From Holothuria scabra (taxonomy: Eukaryota; Echinodermata; Holothuroidea; Aspidochirotida; Holothuriidae), in NCBI GenBank assembly GCA_037179385.1, contig CM074193.1, forward strand, positions 41,572,846-41,636,845: DNA of 64,000 nucleotides. The letters are read 5' to 3'. The notes beneath the pieces were generated by a model. The model was not told where the DNA came from and made no database searches. It saw only the letters and a list, made by a program, of their open reading frames with translations. The translations under genes were made by a program, and so were the position numbers. This document shows positions 23,503-37,137 of this stretch, in pieces; the first letter of the stretch is position 1; the number at the start of each line of letters is the position of its first letter.

Positions 23503-23827
23503 CTAAAGGCCTGTATACACGAGCAACATTTGCAAAACATTCCGAAAACATTTCCAAAACATCCACTGTGCAACAAATCTAAAACAAGCTGTTTTCGGTT
23601 TGTTGCAGTGTATAGACAGGGTATACCGCATGTTTTGAAAATGTTGCAAAAGAAATATACTGTCAATTCTTTTCGAAACATTCTGAAAACGTTTTCAAAA
23701 TGTTTTCAAATTGTTTTTACTCTGTCTACACTGTGCAACAAACCGAAAACAGCATGTTTTGAGTCTGTTGCAGGTGGAGTGTTTTGAGAATGTTTTACAG
23801 ATGTTGCTCGTGTATACAGGCCTTTAG
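23503..23827. mobile_element. MITE with 27-bp inverted ends CTAAAGGCCTGTATACACGA
   Basis: The left CTAAAGGCCTGTATACACGA (then GCAACAT) is matched inverted by ATGTTGC then TCGTGTATACAGGCCTTTAG. AGTCA flanks both sides (23497-23501 and 23828-23832, with one extra A on the left). The interior is built of AAAACATTCCGAAAACAT repeats and GTGCAACAAA inverted pairs. Confidence 0.85.
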
Positions 23828-23832
23828 AGTCA

Positions 23833-25474
<1,642 letters not shown>

Positions 25475-25543
25475 CAATCTAATTAATGTGAATGGCTATA
25501 GACTTTACTTCCTTTCACCCCTTCAGGAGTGCAGTTTCAACAG

Positions 25544-26098
25544 TTAAAAGAATAGTCCAGAGTCAAACTTATTTTTGATATTGTAAAGAGAACATATTCT
25601 AAGCATTCTGATGAAAGTTGCATCCATTTCCTATGTTCGGTTCTCAAGATATTAGCAATTGAAGTGAGCACATTTTCTAGAGAAAGTGAAATTGAAGCAA
25701 ACAGGTGTGATGTCATGGATTCACATTCTTGGCCAGTGTTTTGTTTTCCCCTATTTTTCACCCTGTTTGTTTGACCTTCAATTGATTTGGCATGCTACGT
25801 TGCCCCTAAGGCATACAAAGGTTTTAAAATGCCATTGCTCAGGATGCACCTATGGTATCAATATATTAAGGTATAGTTGCCTAAAATTAGTGGTAAATTA
25901 TGAAGAAAAACAAAACATTGGCTAAAAAAGTGAATCCATGATATCATGCCTGTTTGCTCCAAGTTCATTCTATGTAGAAAATTTGCCATGTTCAATTGCT
26001 AATATCTCGAGAAAGAAATAAAAATTTCACCTGAATGCTTAGAATATGTCCCTGTCTAACATATCAAAGATAAATTTGGCTTTGGACTATTCTTTTAA
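25544..26098. mobile_element. TTAA-flanked MITE with long (about 150-200 bp) inverted ends
   Basis: TTAA at 25544-25547 and 26095-26098 bound AAGAATAGTCCAGAGTC at the left and GACTATTCTT-type sequence at the right. The arms stay similar well inward (ACATATTCTAAGCATTC and its inverse; TGGATTCAC and GTGAATCCA). TTAA duplications are typical of piggyBac and Kolobok transposons. No transposase. Confidence 0.8.
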
Positions 26099-26457
26099 AG
26101 CAGCTCATTGAGTTGATTCATGTAATTCAACAAATTTTCCAAATATGGTAAATTTCCTTCACATGTCAATGACAAATGGTCAAACTAAGACAACCCCTTA
26201 TTCTTCATAAAAAGAAACGTTTTATGAGTGAGTACTGAACGGTTGAATTTGGTTTTGAAAAATTTGTGACCAGACACTTTTTCAAATTATTAACAAAACG
26301 GTTACAAGTCAGGACACCACAAAATTCAGAAATTTTGACTTTTTTCGTAGCTATTGAATGTAAAACTTGGCTAATCATGTTAATTATTAGCATTTTCAAA
26401 AAGTGGTACCCTTAAACACTTTCATCAAGTTATTGATGTCAACTCAATGAGCCCTTT
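26099..26457. mobile_element. Short inverted-repeat element abutting the previous MITE
   Basis: GCTCATTGAGTTGA near the left is inverted as TCAACTCAATGAGC near 26439-26452, with further weak arm similarity. About 350 bp, non-coding. It may be a separate insertion or nested debris. Confidence 0.5.
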
Positions 26458-26793
26458 TACACTATTACTGCATACTGTCTGACTGTACAAAAAACATGTT
26501 ATACGAAACAAAAAGAAAGTTCTCTCACTATAGTTAAGCAGCCATGGGTTGTTACAACACTAGAGCATACATTAAGCAAAGGTAATCATACTTTCGTTTG
26601 CCCCTAGGAGGGACAACCCATTTAAAAAAATTGAACAAAACACAGCAGAATTCAAGAAGACCTTTAGAGGAATCATGCAAAAGGGAAACAGTAGAAATTC
26701 GGGCAAGATTTAAGATACAGTACTAATTTAGGCAAAATTTGCATGCAAAGGCAATCGGAGTTTCAAACAATTTGTTAGCTGTAGGCACATAAA

Positions 26794-27645
26794 TTAATTA
26801 ACTTCCTTCAAAATGGTTCTCTTCTTTTGATAAGCCGCCTTGCTACGCGACTCTGCATCAAGAGCTTTTGTAACAGTGCGCCAAACAGTCGCCTGGTTTC
26901 CAACTGGAGTTTGCACGATGCTGAAAAGCTCAGCTCTAAATGCGGCCATCATTTTGAGAGGAAGTGGAGGTTTACCGATACCATTGCAATTGCAGTTCTT
27001 TCGTTCTTCCTCCGTAAAGAAAAATTTTGCAAGTCGACGACCCACCTCTTTAGGGTTATCGGCATAGCAAGATAGATTTGCACGGATCTTATCCGTGAGG
27101 GTATTTTCGGCGGGCGCATTCGCTGGTGTACTAGGGGGTGTCTGGGCGGTCACGGTAGGTGTAGCCGGCAGTGTCTGGACAGTGGGTGATCCAATGGGTG
27201 TAGGTGGAACTTGAAAGTTCTCCGTTTCAGACTCGGATGCGTTGTAAAGTACATCTCTACTTTGGCTTAAAATGTCAGAGAGTGACGTATCGCCAGATTC
27301 GTCACTGCGTGCATTTATTTGGTTTTGTTGGGTCTTAATTTGTGACTCCAACTGTGCATATTTTTGATGGAGCGAGTCCATTTTTTTGTTTAACTCATTG
27401 ACTGCGCCGTCAAAGGTTTTCTTAATTTCGTTAATCTGCTCTTTTAAGGAAGAAACCGTTCCTTCCAATCCAGCCATGCCTCGCTGGGTATCATGTGGCG
27501 TACAGGTACGTACTACCGACTCAGTGCAATTTTGGGCTCGGGATGTTTGAGGAGCAGAGCAGGATGAAATCTGAAGGTGCATGTTTCCACTTTGGTCTGC
27601 GTCAGAGGCCGAAATGGCAAAATATGTGCAAGACCGTAGGCGCAC
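26794..27645 (-). CDS. Coiled-coil and BEN-domain protein, single exon
   Basis: This is by far the longest open frame in the window: 283 codons. Residues about 57-112 form a coiled coil (heptads such as LEGTVSSLKEQINEIKK). Residues about 145-182 are a Pro/Thr-rich linker. Residues about 195-265 fit a BEN domain: RRLAKFFFTEEE, then a short loop with Gly and Lys, PLPLKMMAAFRAELFSIV and a final helix. BEN domains act in chromatin binding and transcription, and also occur in mobile and viral proteins of invertebrates. A second ATG at residue 22 (27582) follows an acceptor-like CTCTGACGCAG, so the true start is unsettled. It could be an intronless host gene, a retrocopy or cargo of a transposon; flanking terminal repeats were not identified. 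Confidence 0.65.
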   Translation of the reverse strand: MRLRSCTYFAISASDADQSGNMHLQISSCSAPQTSRAQNCTESVVRTCTPHDTQRGMAGLEGTVSSLKEQINEIKKTFDGAVNELNKKMDSLHQKYAQLESQIKTQQNQINARSDESGDTSLSDILSQSRDVLYNASESETENFQVPPTPIGSPTVQTLPATPTVTAQTPPSTPANAPAENTLTDKIRANLSCYADNPKEVGRRLAKFFFTEEERKNCNCNGIGKPPLPLKMMAAFRAELFSIVQTPVGNQATVWRTVTKALDAESRSKAAYQKKRTILKEVN

Positions 27646-27864
27646 GGGGGTAATTTTCTATGAGGGGGCAATAACATTTCTCACTCTAATAATGACACCG
27701 TTAATCATGTTTTGCCCATGTTTTGCCCGAATAGACCAACCTTTTTGCTCAAATTGGAAGGGCGCGTGCCCCCCTGCACCCCGTCTCGTATGCCTATGTA
27801 CAAGACCGACATTACAAACTCGTTGCCCTGTATTCATTTTCAACCACGCCGACCTTTTCTTATT

Positions 27865-28025
27865 TTCCTGTTATTTTCTGTCTCGCGAACCTCTTCTTTT
27901 TTTATTTCGGTCTTGTGCCAAAATTCTTTCACATTTTCGGTCTCGCAGACCTCTTCTTACTTTCGGCCTCGCGGGCCATTTTTGATTTACTGTAAATTTT
28001 CGGTCTTGCGGGCTTTCGGTCTCGT
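27865..28025. repeat. Degenerate TTTCGGTCTCGCG repeats
   Basis: Five or six imperfect units of the form TTTCGGTCTCGCGGGCC, spaced by about 20-40 bp of T-rich sequence, upstream (on the minus strand) of the BEN gene. They could be regulatory repeats or decayed element ends. Confidence 0.5.
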
Positions 28026-28484
28026 ATGATGCCCGCAACTAGATTCCCTTTTGACAATCTCTTGTATGACCGCTTAGTCTGGGAAATTGCACTACCAGAG
28101 GAAGTGAGTGCCATTTGTCTTACCAGATTACGAAGAAATTACAACGTTCTTACAACATACGGGAAACCCTTTTTTCACTGTAGAAAGTCTATTATTTGTA
28201 TACCTTCAGTACTGCAAGTACGGTAGTACTTTAAATAAGTACCAAGAAATGTGCTGTAAAGTGTTTCGTTGATATCGTTCTCCCAACTGCTTTTCAGATT
28301 TTGACATACTTGTACACTTCGATTTGGAAACGTGCTCTTTAGCCTCATTTGCCATGAACATTGATGAGTATGACACCATATCAATTATAACAGTGACCTT
28401 TCTTCTGTTCTATGCCCACTTGATGTTCTTTCTCCGAACGTGATGATTCTTATATAAGCCTTAGTCTATTTTCTTGCGTTATCG

Positions 28485-28795
28485 AAAAGGGCCAATCCTC
28501 TAACCACAAACTACTGTACAGCTCTTTAGAGGTTTAACAAATTCTCAATTTGCTCAGCTCATTGATTGACAGCTAATTCAAACGATGCAGAGTACTAAAG
28601 GTTATTTTACACAGCGTGAACTGAACTGAGAGTGTTTTGATTATACACATTGAACTTTTCTATACTAACCGTGAAGTAATGAACTGAAATTGTGTCTGGG
28701 TGAGAATGAGTTTCAGACAATTGTGGGAGGGGCTTTAGTAAGAAGGTTCAGAGAAATGGGTATTTTTGGGGGGGAGAGGACTGGGCCTTTTAAAA
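28485..28795. mobile_element. MITE with GGGCCAATCCTCT-type inverted ends, copy 2
   Basis: Full-length relative of 815-1116. Shared words include TTGATTGACAGCT, TTCAGACAATTGTGG and TAAGAAGGTT. The ends AAAAGGGCCAATCCTCT and AGAGGACTGGGCCTTTT are inverted. Confidence 0.8.
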
Positions 28796-31700
28796 CCTAG
28801 CAATGGACTGGGAAGTCATTCACCATCGACCAGCTTCCATTTGGATGGAATTCCACCATTAACTAGACAGGTTGTGCCTGCCAACAAGTACAAATCGAAA
28901 CCACAGAAGATGACATGAAGAGAATGCAGAAGGGCAAATATTAGCCCGCATGAATTCAAGTATCTATCTAATAATTTTTGAGTGTTGCACAAACCAGAGC
29001 ACAAACAAACGGCCCGCTGTGCTCTATTATCAATGTAACAATGTTCCACAACCAAATGAACTGTAAGTTGTGTGAGAAAGGTATAAAATTTGTTAGCAGT
29101 CGAGAGATGTTTTCTGCGGCAGATTTTACCATTTGCACTTGACAGCTTAATGTGTTAAATAAACGGAGATTTTTATGGTGTGCTCGATGGCCAATGAATA
29201 CTAGCAGGATGGATTGTCTGAGCATCCCAGACGTACAGTAATGCCCCTATTTCTGTTCCTTTTAGTCCCGATCGAAAAATCCCTAAGACTCGCCTAGATG
29301 TGAACTGAGCTAGCAGTGGCCGCAGATCAGAGAACTGCCGACCTTTCGTTCGCGCTGGCTGGCTGGCTGGCTCGTGGCTAACATAATTATGCACAATGTA
29401 TTGAAAATTGGAAGACACGTTCGAACATGTTTTGGACTACCATATTCCCCCGCACAGCTTAACCTTTCACCTCCACCTTTGTCCCTCCAATGAGCGTGAC
29501 GTAAAAATTTTTATGCTGGGTCGTAACATCGCAATGAAATGTCTAGATTTGAGGGACTTCCCAATGACGACATCAGACTGCTTCTTTCCGAGTGCCCCAG
29601 CTCTCAAGATTTCTGCCGCGTGTACGACTTGCACATAGAAAGTTACTTCTCTGTTCTATGCAAATTCTTTGTGAATGAATTCTTTTTTTTGAATGCAACC
29701 TAGGCACAGTAATTAACGTTTTACTTTTGTGACATTTCAGTGAACAAAATTAAGGCCCTATTTTACACTACACTAAGTGAAATTTTATTCACGCCAAAAA
29801 TTCGACGAGCAGACTTTTGCCGGGAGTAGAGCTGTTTCTACCTATCTACTGGCATGCTACTCAGTGCATTCAGTTGGCGCCAAATAATAATTAACATCCT
29901 TGGAGCAGGGGCAGTTTTCATAACCATTACGTTTTTAAATATATGGGGCCGCCTTTGCCCGGTGGCCCATGTGAAGTTGGCATGAGTTTCCAATACAGTG
30001 TGAAAATACATACCGTTACCCTTCTTATGACAGTATGAGGTGATATGTCCTTTTTATATGTACTCTCTATTGAAGTGTGCTCTTACGACTGCAGACAGTA
30101 GCCTACTGGAGTATTACACACGTCGAGCTGGCAAAAAGGGGCGGGCATAACACAAGACCACCTGACGGTTTGTACTAACGGATATTAAAATGAGAAAGGT
30201 CCCGAGACCGAAAATGAGAAAAGGTTGGTGAAATGTAAAATGTGAAAATATTCGCAGCCATGTGTAGTAGATGCTCTTTTCAACCAGTAGGCTAGAATGG
30301 ATTCATACATGACAGACCGATGATGTAAATGGTGTGAGGGCCGTGACTTTGATCAAGTGTTGTCAGCGGACGTGGCTTACTTGGGAAGGCAGTTAAAAGT
30401 TTGATTTCACTGTATGCCTCCTTGCCAGAGCGACGGTATAACTTAAGGAAAGTGTTCGGGCGGCCCAAAATGTGAGAAAAGGGTCACAGCAACTTCGAAC
30501 AAGAAAATGCAGGTCACGCTCTAGCCAGGTCACAGCGCGGCGCCTCAATGGCTGGAATTCTAGACAGTTTCTAGACAGCCAGCGCGTCACCCAGTCTACG
30601 GCGGTGAATATCAAAGGATACAGCGAAGTCCGCGCAATGAGGAAAACAAGGTCATTTGCCCAGGTGCGCGAACTGTTTACATAATCCTACATTGAGAGAT
30701 TATGTTCTTGAACTGTGGGAATCAAGGCTTGTTTTCCTTTTGTAACCCACGAAAGCAAGCTATACTTAAACTTATGGTTGTGCTATTTAATCGGCAGCAA
30801 GTTGTGAGTGTCGCTTTTTGTCAAACAATGTTTTTGACGTATGCTGTAAAAGTTTGTTATAATAACATACACCCATACTGATGGGGCTTAATCGATTAAA
30901 TGGATTTAAGTTGGATATATACAAACTGCGTGCGTGGGATATTATCATCTTTACTTAAGGTAAGACCACTTTTCGTAACTTTATAGCTAAATAATACCAT
31001 ATCCCTTGTTTGTTCTGGTCAGACTTTACTGGGAGAAAGAACTACACTGAGAAAGGATCCACGAGCCAGATCGTAATTCTAGTAATTTTCAGCCGCGACT
31101 TAAGCCGGGCAGTGTACAGTGTACACCCGACGTAGCGCCTCTGTTTGAGTACCTGCCGCAGAAATAGTGAAATATTTTGTGGGTTAAGTGTTCAGATACT
31201 TCAACACAACATCTCATAATTTGTCACATGAACTGAAGTTTGATTCATAATCATAACCATGGCTAAACAATGATGTTATTCAGCTGTTCAGAGTCAAGTA
31301 ATTTGTCACTGGTATTGGGTGTTAGCCATGTTTTCATTTTGGCGGGATTCCTCTAGCTTTTGACTTTTACTCCATATATTGGTGCATTGCACGAGAACTC
31401 TCACCTGCAGTGTATTGATAGGAATAACAAGTTTTGAAACTCCCAAGTGGGTGTGATTCCTCCTGTTTACATTTTGTAATAAACTGCTCGAGATTTTTAT
31501 TTCGAATCAAACGAACTTCAGTGGGGCCCGCCATTGTGAATTTGAGTGCATATGCCGGGATTCATACGATTTCCCCATTAACCCATTAATACATCATAGG
31601 CTTAATCGAACCGCCTTTTGTACAATTTACACATACTTTAGAAAGTAGCCTGGGCTACTGAACTGTATGATGGTAACAGCTCGCTTCATCCTCGTCATCT

Positions 31701-33300
31701 GATGTTTTCTTTTTTATTTACTGGCACTCAATATTATCGCGAAAGGCTCGCACAGAACCTCTTTGTCTTCCCGCCCCACTCAACTCACTCAGTTCACTTT
31801 CATTCCTCCTCCCCCTCCATCCATAGTCGTACGGGACCTTTTCCTCAGGGGGCGAAAACTTCTTGCCAGACTTCAGATCCACTGCTAGGCCATCACCAAT
31901 GCTCGACTGAGTTACCAATTCAGCACCGATTCAACAGGGTTTTGTCAATGGAGGAGGGAGGGTCATCCCCGCCAATCGCGTACTGAAACGCATCAAAGTT
32001 TGTGCATTACGCATTTTTACGTAACAAATACAAACAACTGGGCTTGCGAGGCCCGTAAAATTATTAACTCTATACGGTTTGCCGCAAAGCAAAATTTTAC
32101 ACAGTAAATTAAAACACCCTGGATAGGTTGCTGCTCCCTGGACAAAAAACAGCTATATTTATCGCGACCACGTTGACTCATGGATTATGTCTACACCAGC
32201 TATTTGTCACAGACACCAGAGTTGATAAGTTTGTTAAGCTTTCTACATTCTTCTTGGAAAGGGATAATGAAAGAACACTTCTGTTTGACCTTGTAAGCTG
32301 TTTTCCTTCCTTTGCTACTTGAAAAGTGACTGAAAGGTCACAACGTTCACTGCAACGAAACGGTCATACGTAGGGGAATGGTTACCATCATTTTCTGCTC
32401 ACATCCTCTGACAGAACAAACAGACATATTTCGTAGTCTTAAGAAAAGAAAGAACTTGATTGACCGCAGTGAATTTGCGGGTGGAAAAATCTGTTGTGTC
32501 ACTAAGCGGCTGTAATTACTGTATCCTCATTTGGCGCTAAGTTGTATGGGCCAGAGATATCTTCTCTTGTCAGTTTTTCCGCGGAAAGCGCAGGCAGACA
32601 TAATTATAAATTTAACATCAACTGGGATAACGGAAATGAAAGACGTGAACATTTGCATCAACTAGTATTGTATTAAGCTCCAAACAGGTCTGTTGCAACT
32701 CCCTGCTCCAGCCAATTAAGTTTCGTCAAAGTAAACTTGAAGTACTGTAAACTACTGAGGTCTCAAACTAAGTCACACCAAATTATCTTGTATACACCAC
32801 TTTGCCGCATGTAAATTGGGAAAAATGAAATGACTGGGGAATTTTTTTTTTGTACTACTTGTCGGCGAAAGATTAAAGTGAGAGAAATCATGAAAGTAGT
32901 AGTGGATTAATTTGGGGTTTATTTGTGAAAGTCATGAAAGAATAAAAGGGCAACATAAAACAGACACACCCCCCTACCAAAAAAAAAAAAAAAAACCAAA
33001 CAGACAGACGACCCCCCCCCCCCCAAAAAAAAAACAAAAGACAATAAAAGACAAAAAGAGAGAGAGAGAGAAAATAGCAGTAAAAAGCAATCGTAGGTTA
33101 AACCATTCGAAACTAAATATTTGCACCGTCATTCAAGACTCCACCAAAGGTGAGGTTTTACATACAACTTCAACATTTAAAGTTCATCTATAAAAGTAAT
33201 TAATTTTATTAATAATCTTTTGGCTAGTCGTAACCCTAATCACTTTTTGTGAAATCGGCAACATTCATTTTGCACATAATGTTTGAAGTCCTGCCTTCCC
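28796..33300. other. No convincing gene
   Basis: Mixed unique and repeat sequence: a GGCT run near 29355, CpG-richer stretches near 30480-30680 and 31750-31900, and poly-A and poly-C low complexity at 32975-33070 with an AG-rich tract. Open frames here are short and domain-free. Confidence 0.4.
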
Positions 33301-33453
33301 ACCAGGGTCCTGCCTTTCACTCAACGTAGTATTGACTCTTGGAACTCATTGCCTGAGCATGTTATTAGTGCACCTTCTATTAACAGTTTTAAAGCAAGAC
33401 TGGGCAATTATTGGAGGAACAAACCGGGAGTATTTGATTATATGGACATTTAA
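33301..33453 (+). mobile_element. 3' end of a non-LTR retrotransposon (LINE) reverse transcriptase frame
   Basis: The frame from 33301 to the TAA at 33451-33453 reads RSIDSWNSLPEHVISAPS, then NSFKARLGNYW, the WNSLP..V..A.S...FK..L...W signature at the C-terminus of many non-LTR reverse transcriptase proteins. The rest of the element is absent, as expected for a 5'-truncated copy. A (GAT)n-like tail lies near 33541-33551. Confidence 0.8.
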
Positions 33454-33589
33454 GCTCCTGCGACACTTACTTCGTGTATGCAGGATTTTGACTACCTTTG
33501 TGAGCGATGAAATGGCCAATGGCCAGCAACATCGAAACTGATGATGATGAGAGCTAAATAGGGCTTAAGCTACGTCTTGTAAACACGTG

Positions 33590-33960
33590 GTCAGTTTCTC
33601 CACACATCACGGCGATCCGATTTAACGGCCAAGCCAACTTCACACATACACTCGGGTCATCTTTTCACTACAACAAACGACTGAAAATTTTGCACGATGA
33701 CGGGGTGTAACGTGTTTCAACGATCCTGTACGCGCATAATCGGCGATCGGTATCGGCAAATCGACAAGAAGTTTTCGACGCCCGCGCACACGGTGCGTCG
33801 GCACTGAGTTGATCTGAGTACACACAAACACGGAAAAAAGGACAAACGACAGTAAGGTCAGACAATCGCGCACAGAAATGCAGCCGTGGGAGTTGTACGT
33901 GAGCGGTACTGTAGCAAACCAGAATAACATTATCATAGAATTGTTATCAAAGTTTGTTTA
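33590..33960. promoter_or_regulatory. CpG-rich patch, possible promoter
   Basis: CG dinucleotides are dense (CGGCGATCGG, CGCCCGCGCAC, GTGCGTCGGC), unlike the surrounding AT-rich DNA. Possible short exons follow at 34340-34416 and 34704-34790 on the plus strand. Promoter role is inference. Confidence 0.25.
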
Positions 33961-34479
33961 ATTCACGAAATCAGGAACCCCCCCCCCCACTGTCCTGCAC
34001 TGTTGCATGGTGGATTTGTGAAAGATTGCCAATGTTTATTTTATCTTCACTTACAGTACAAGCATGTATTGAAGAAGTGGTGAAAATGTTGAAACATGAG
34101 TATTGTTTGTCCAGCTGCCATGTTCAAAGATGATTTCCTATCCCATTGTGTATTGAATTGTAAATGAGAAGAGTATTGCAGTTCTACATAATTTGTTCAA
34201 GATCGCGGGTTACAGTAAATTATACACTGTCACTGTTTTGGAAATCTTGTCACTGTTGGAAAGAATGCCTCTCATTACAAATTTATTCTTGTATTAAAAT
34301 ACCTTGATGAAAAACTTTTATATTTTGCCTTTTTATAGGTTTGGACCAATAACATCTGTACTTTCCGAATGAAGTTTATCATCAATACCTTACTTCCAGT
34401 GGAGAGGTTCAGCAGGTAGTCTTTTGTTTTGGAGTTAAGACCAGGAAAGCAAAGTAGTAGGTGTCTGTTACAGTGCAGT

Positions 34480-34640
34480 TAGTTAGGTTAGGTTTTGTAA
34501 CTCAGCTGCTAATCAAATGGTTTAAGTCTGGTTTCCCTTCACCCTTTCTGATGCTGAACACAAAAGCAGTAGATTCTAATTTTCAAGTCTTCGGTATGAC
34601 CTGGCCACTTGTGAAACTTCAGGCTTCTTAATTGGCTTAT
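34480..34640 (-). mobile_element. tRNA-derived SINE, degenerate copy
   Basis: Resembles the body of 4200-4455, with GTTAGGTTAGGTT, AATGGTTTAAGTC and AAGTCTTCGGTATGACC shared in the same order. The tRNA-like head is decayed. Confidence 0.5.
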
Positions 34641-34703
34641 TATTGTGTAGAAAGGTGCTTACCATGGAAGGGATGTTTGCAGGGTGTTGAAATTTGCTTT
34701 CAG

Positions 34704-34790
34704 TTATGGATGTCTTGAACATTGATTATGCATTTCCAGTTTCCATTGATGTGAGACTTCTGCAAGAAGCAGAATCCATCCTTAGGAAAG
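34704..34790 (+). CDS. Candidate first coding exon, unknown protein
   Basis: After an acceptor (TTTGCTTTCAG) the exon carries ATG at 34706 and 28 codons up to a GTAAAG donor at 34791 (phase 1). The peptide begins MDVLNIDYAFPVSIDVRLL and looks helical. A possible upstream untranslated exon, 34340-34416, has acceptor (TTTTTATAG) and donor (GTAGTC) borders. A possible next exon near 35187 stays open in the right phase for about 40 codons but has no firm donor. No family recognised. Confidence 0.25.
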
Positions 34791-36589
34791 GTAAAGCTAA
34801 GGAGAATAAACCTATTTCAACAGGCAAGCTAGGTACAGTAGCAATTTTAGAACCAGCAAGATTGAATGAAGAGTACAGTTTATGTTGCATTTTTTGTGCT
34901 TGTCTTATTAACTGTGTGGTCTAGCCAGTGATATGCTACATTGATTTAAGTACTGCAAGATATTTTCATAGGGAGGTAGCAATTTTTCATGGTTTCATTC
35001 CCATGTTTATTTAATTCTCTAATACAAGAGTCGGTTATCACGATATTGTAGTGCTTAAATTTTGCTTAATTGTATGGGGAAACATATCAGACATTAACTG
35101 AAACTGAGACTGCCACTGGAATATTGACACTGAGTGGATACAAAATATGTTAAACATTATCGAACTTTCAAAACTTGCCTCTACAAGTAACATCAGTTTT
35201 CCCTTAAATCTCCCCACCCCCTCTCAAAGAAGTATGAAAAAGCAGAGGCATCAGCTGGACAGAACAGCACAATCATATTCTTCCCATCCCAAAGACAGCC
35301 CACCTCAGCAAAAGCATAGAACAAATATGGGATCAGTAGCCTGGGCCCCACATGCTAACCCGGTGTATACCTATCATGAGAATTTATTTTTTACCAGAGA
35401 CATTTTAAAAACCTCAAACCCCCCTAGATGTCCTCTGGCCATTGGACCTCCACTAGAGGCCCTAAGTTGGACTCCTAAACCCCTCTTGCAAGATATTGTA
35501 GTTTACACAGATTTTTAGGTCTCAGCATTTCCTTTGCCTTCAGTATGCCCTTTGATATACTGGCGCTACCACTATATAATATGGCATAGTGCAGCTCCTA
35601 CTCCCTTCCCAACCACCATGATAATTCCGTGCCAGTGGGTGGAAAGTGCCAGTGGGTGGAAGTTGGAACTCAAAGTTCATTTTCCTTTACTTCTTTATGT
35701 ATGGTATGCACTTAATATCTCACCTGATGCCTCTCAGCTCTTAATTTCTAATATCTTTCAATTGTGTAGCAGGATTTCATGTTTTTAAAGGGCTTACCCC
35801 CCCCCCTTCCCTTTTGATGAGTTGTTGCCTTAGTTACTGGATCAGAAATGAGTAGTCAAAGATTTTTATTGGAAGTGTTCGAATTTTGAAGTAAAAGACT
35901 AGAAGTTTAGTATGAAAATCAACATTGTAGTGAACATCTGTGGAAAGCATTCTGATTAAGCAAATTAGGGTACGACATCAGTATGTCAGACTGACCATAA
36001 ATTTTTTTTATCTTACATGTACAAACATTGCTACCTCAATTAAGGCTGTTTTTATTGTAATGCTGCCCTTTTGAGATTTAAATTTATCAACATCAACATT
36101 GCTGGAATTTTCTGCCTCTTTAAATGGCCTTTCTTTTCATAACATCTTTCAGAGATCATAGTCAAATTATGCCAACATGAGTGTATAAACCTTTTTATGC
36201 TTACTGCTTTTCATGAAGCAGATTTTTTGTTGTTGGGATTTGGTAATTTGTTTTGCAGTGCGTTCCAAAATACATTGTCAACTAGACCAATATTTGTAGC
36301 TATTATTGTTTCTTATTTCTATTGTTAAACTAAATACTATAATCGGATGCTAGCTAACTAGCCACTTTGTTTCCTTCAGAGAAAATAGATTGAAAATGTG
36401 AATTAGAACTGGTCCTCCTCATTGAAGAAAGCAAGGTGATTTGTGACCCCAAATTTTGATTTAAGCTTTTATAAACATCGTCACTTATTCTAACCAATAA
36501 TTCCAAGTTGTTTTCATCTGGATCAAATAGCAGCCACTGGGATATCATCTGAAATCCATTCAGATTTGAACCTGAATGGAGTCACTGGT

Positions 36590-37137
36590 TTCCAGAAATT
36601 CCAGTCATATCCGGTTGGAATAGGTACCCAAGGATGCAGAGCCCGGATCAGATTTGATCCAGGACAAGGTTATAATGGTGATCAAATAGATGCCCCTTGG
36701 GAACGGAATCCGGATTTATTTGATCCGGAACGGGATTGTTTATTTTTTATCCGGAATTCCGAGTCATTTTCATCCCGGACGGATAGGTGCCCCTGGGACT
36801 CGGAATCCGGATCATATTTGATCCGGAACAGGATCATTTGTTTTTTATCCGGAATTCCATGTCATTTTCATCCGGAGCGGATAGGTGCCCCTGGGACTCG
36901 GAATCCGGATCAAATTTGATCCGGAATGGGATCATTTGTTTTTTATCCGGAATTCCGTGTCATTTTCATCCGGAGCGGATAGGTGCCCCTGGGACTCGGA
37001 ATCCGGATCAAATTTGATCCGGAACGGGATCATTTGTCTTTATCCGGAATTCCGTATCATTTTCATCCGGAACGGATAGGTGCCCTTGGGACTCGGAGTC
37101 CGGATCAAATTTGATCCGGCTCAATTAAGAGTGTAAG
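36590..37137. repeat. 98-bp tandem array ending in a transposon terminus
   Basis: About five units of 98 bp, each with ATCCGGATCAAATTTGATCC, TTTATCCGGAATTCC and GGATAGGTGCCCC; the units towards the right are the most alike. The array ends at 37101-37136 with GATCCGGCTCAATTAAGAGT, then GTA, the inverse of the terminal repeat at 5080-5118. So it looks like a transposon whose interior has expanded into a minisatellite. Because 98 is not divisible by three, the overlapping open frames are artefacts. Confidence 0.9.

Noticed and set aside
28026..28226. Possible first exon MMPATRFPFDNLLYD with a GTGAGT donor at 28104
   Set aside because: No matching downstream exon found, and its start lies within degenerate repeats.
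36566..37079. Three overlapping frames with repeated PLGLGIRI-type peptides
   Set aside because: They are the 98-bp tandem array read in successive frames; the period is not a multiple of three.
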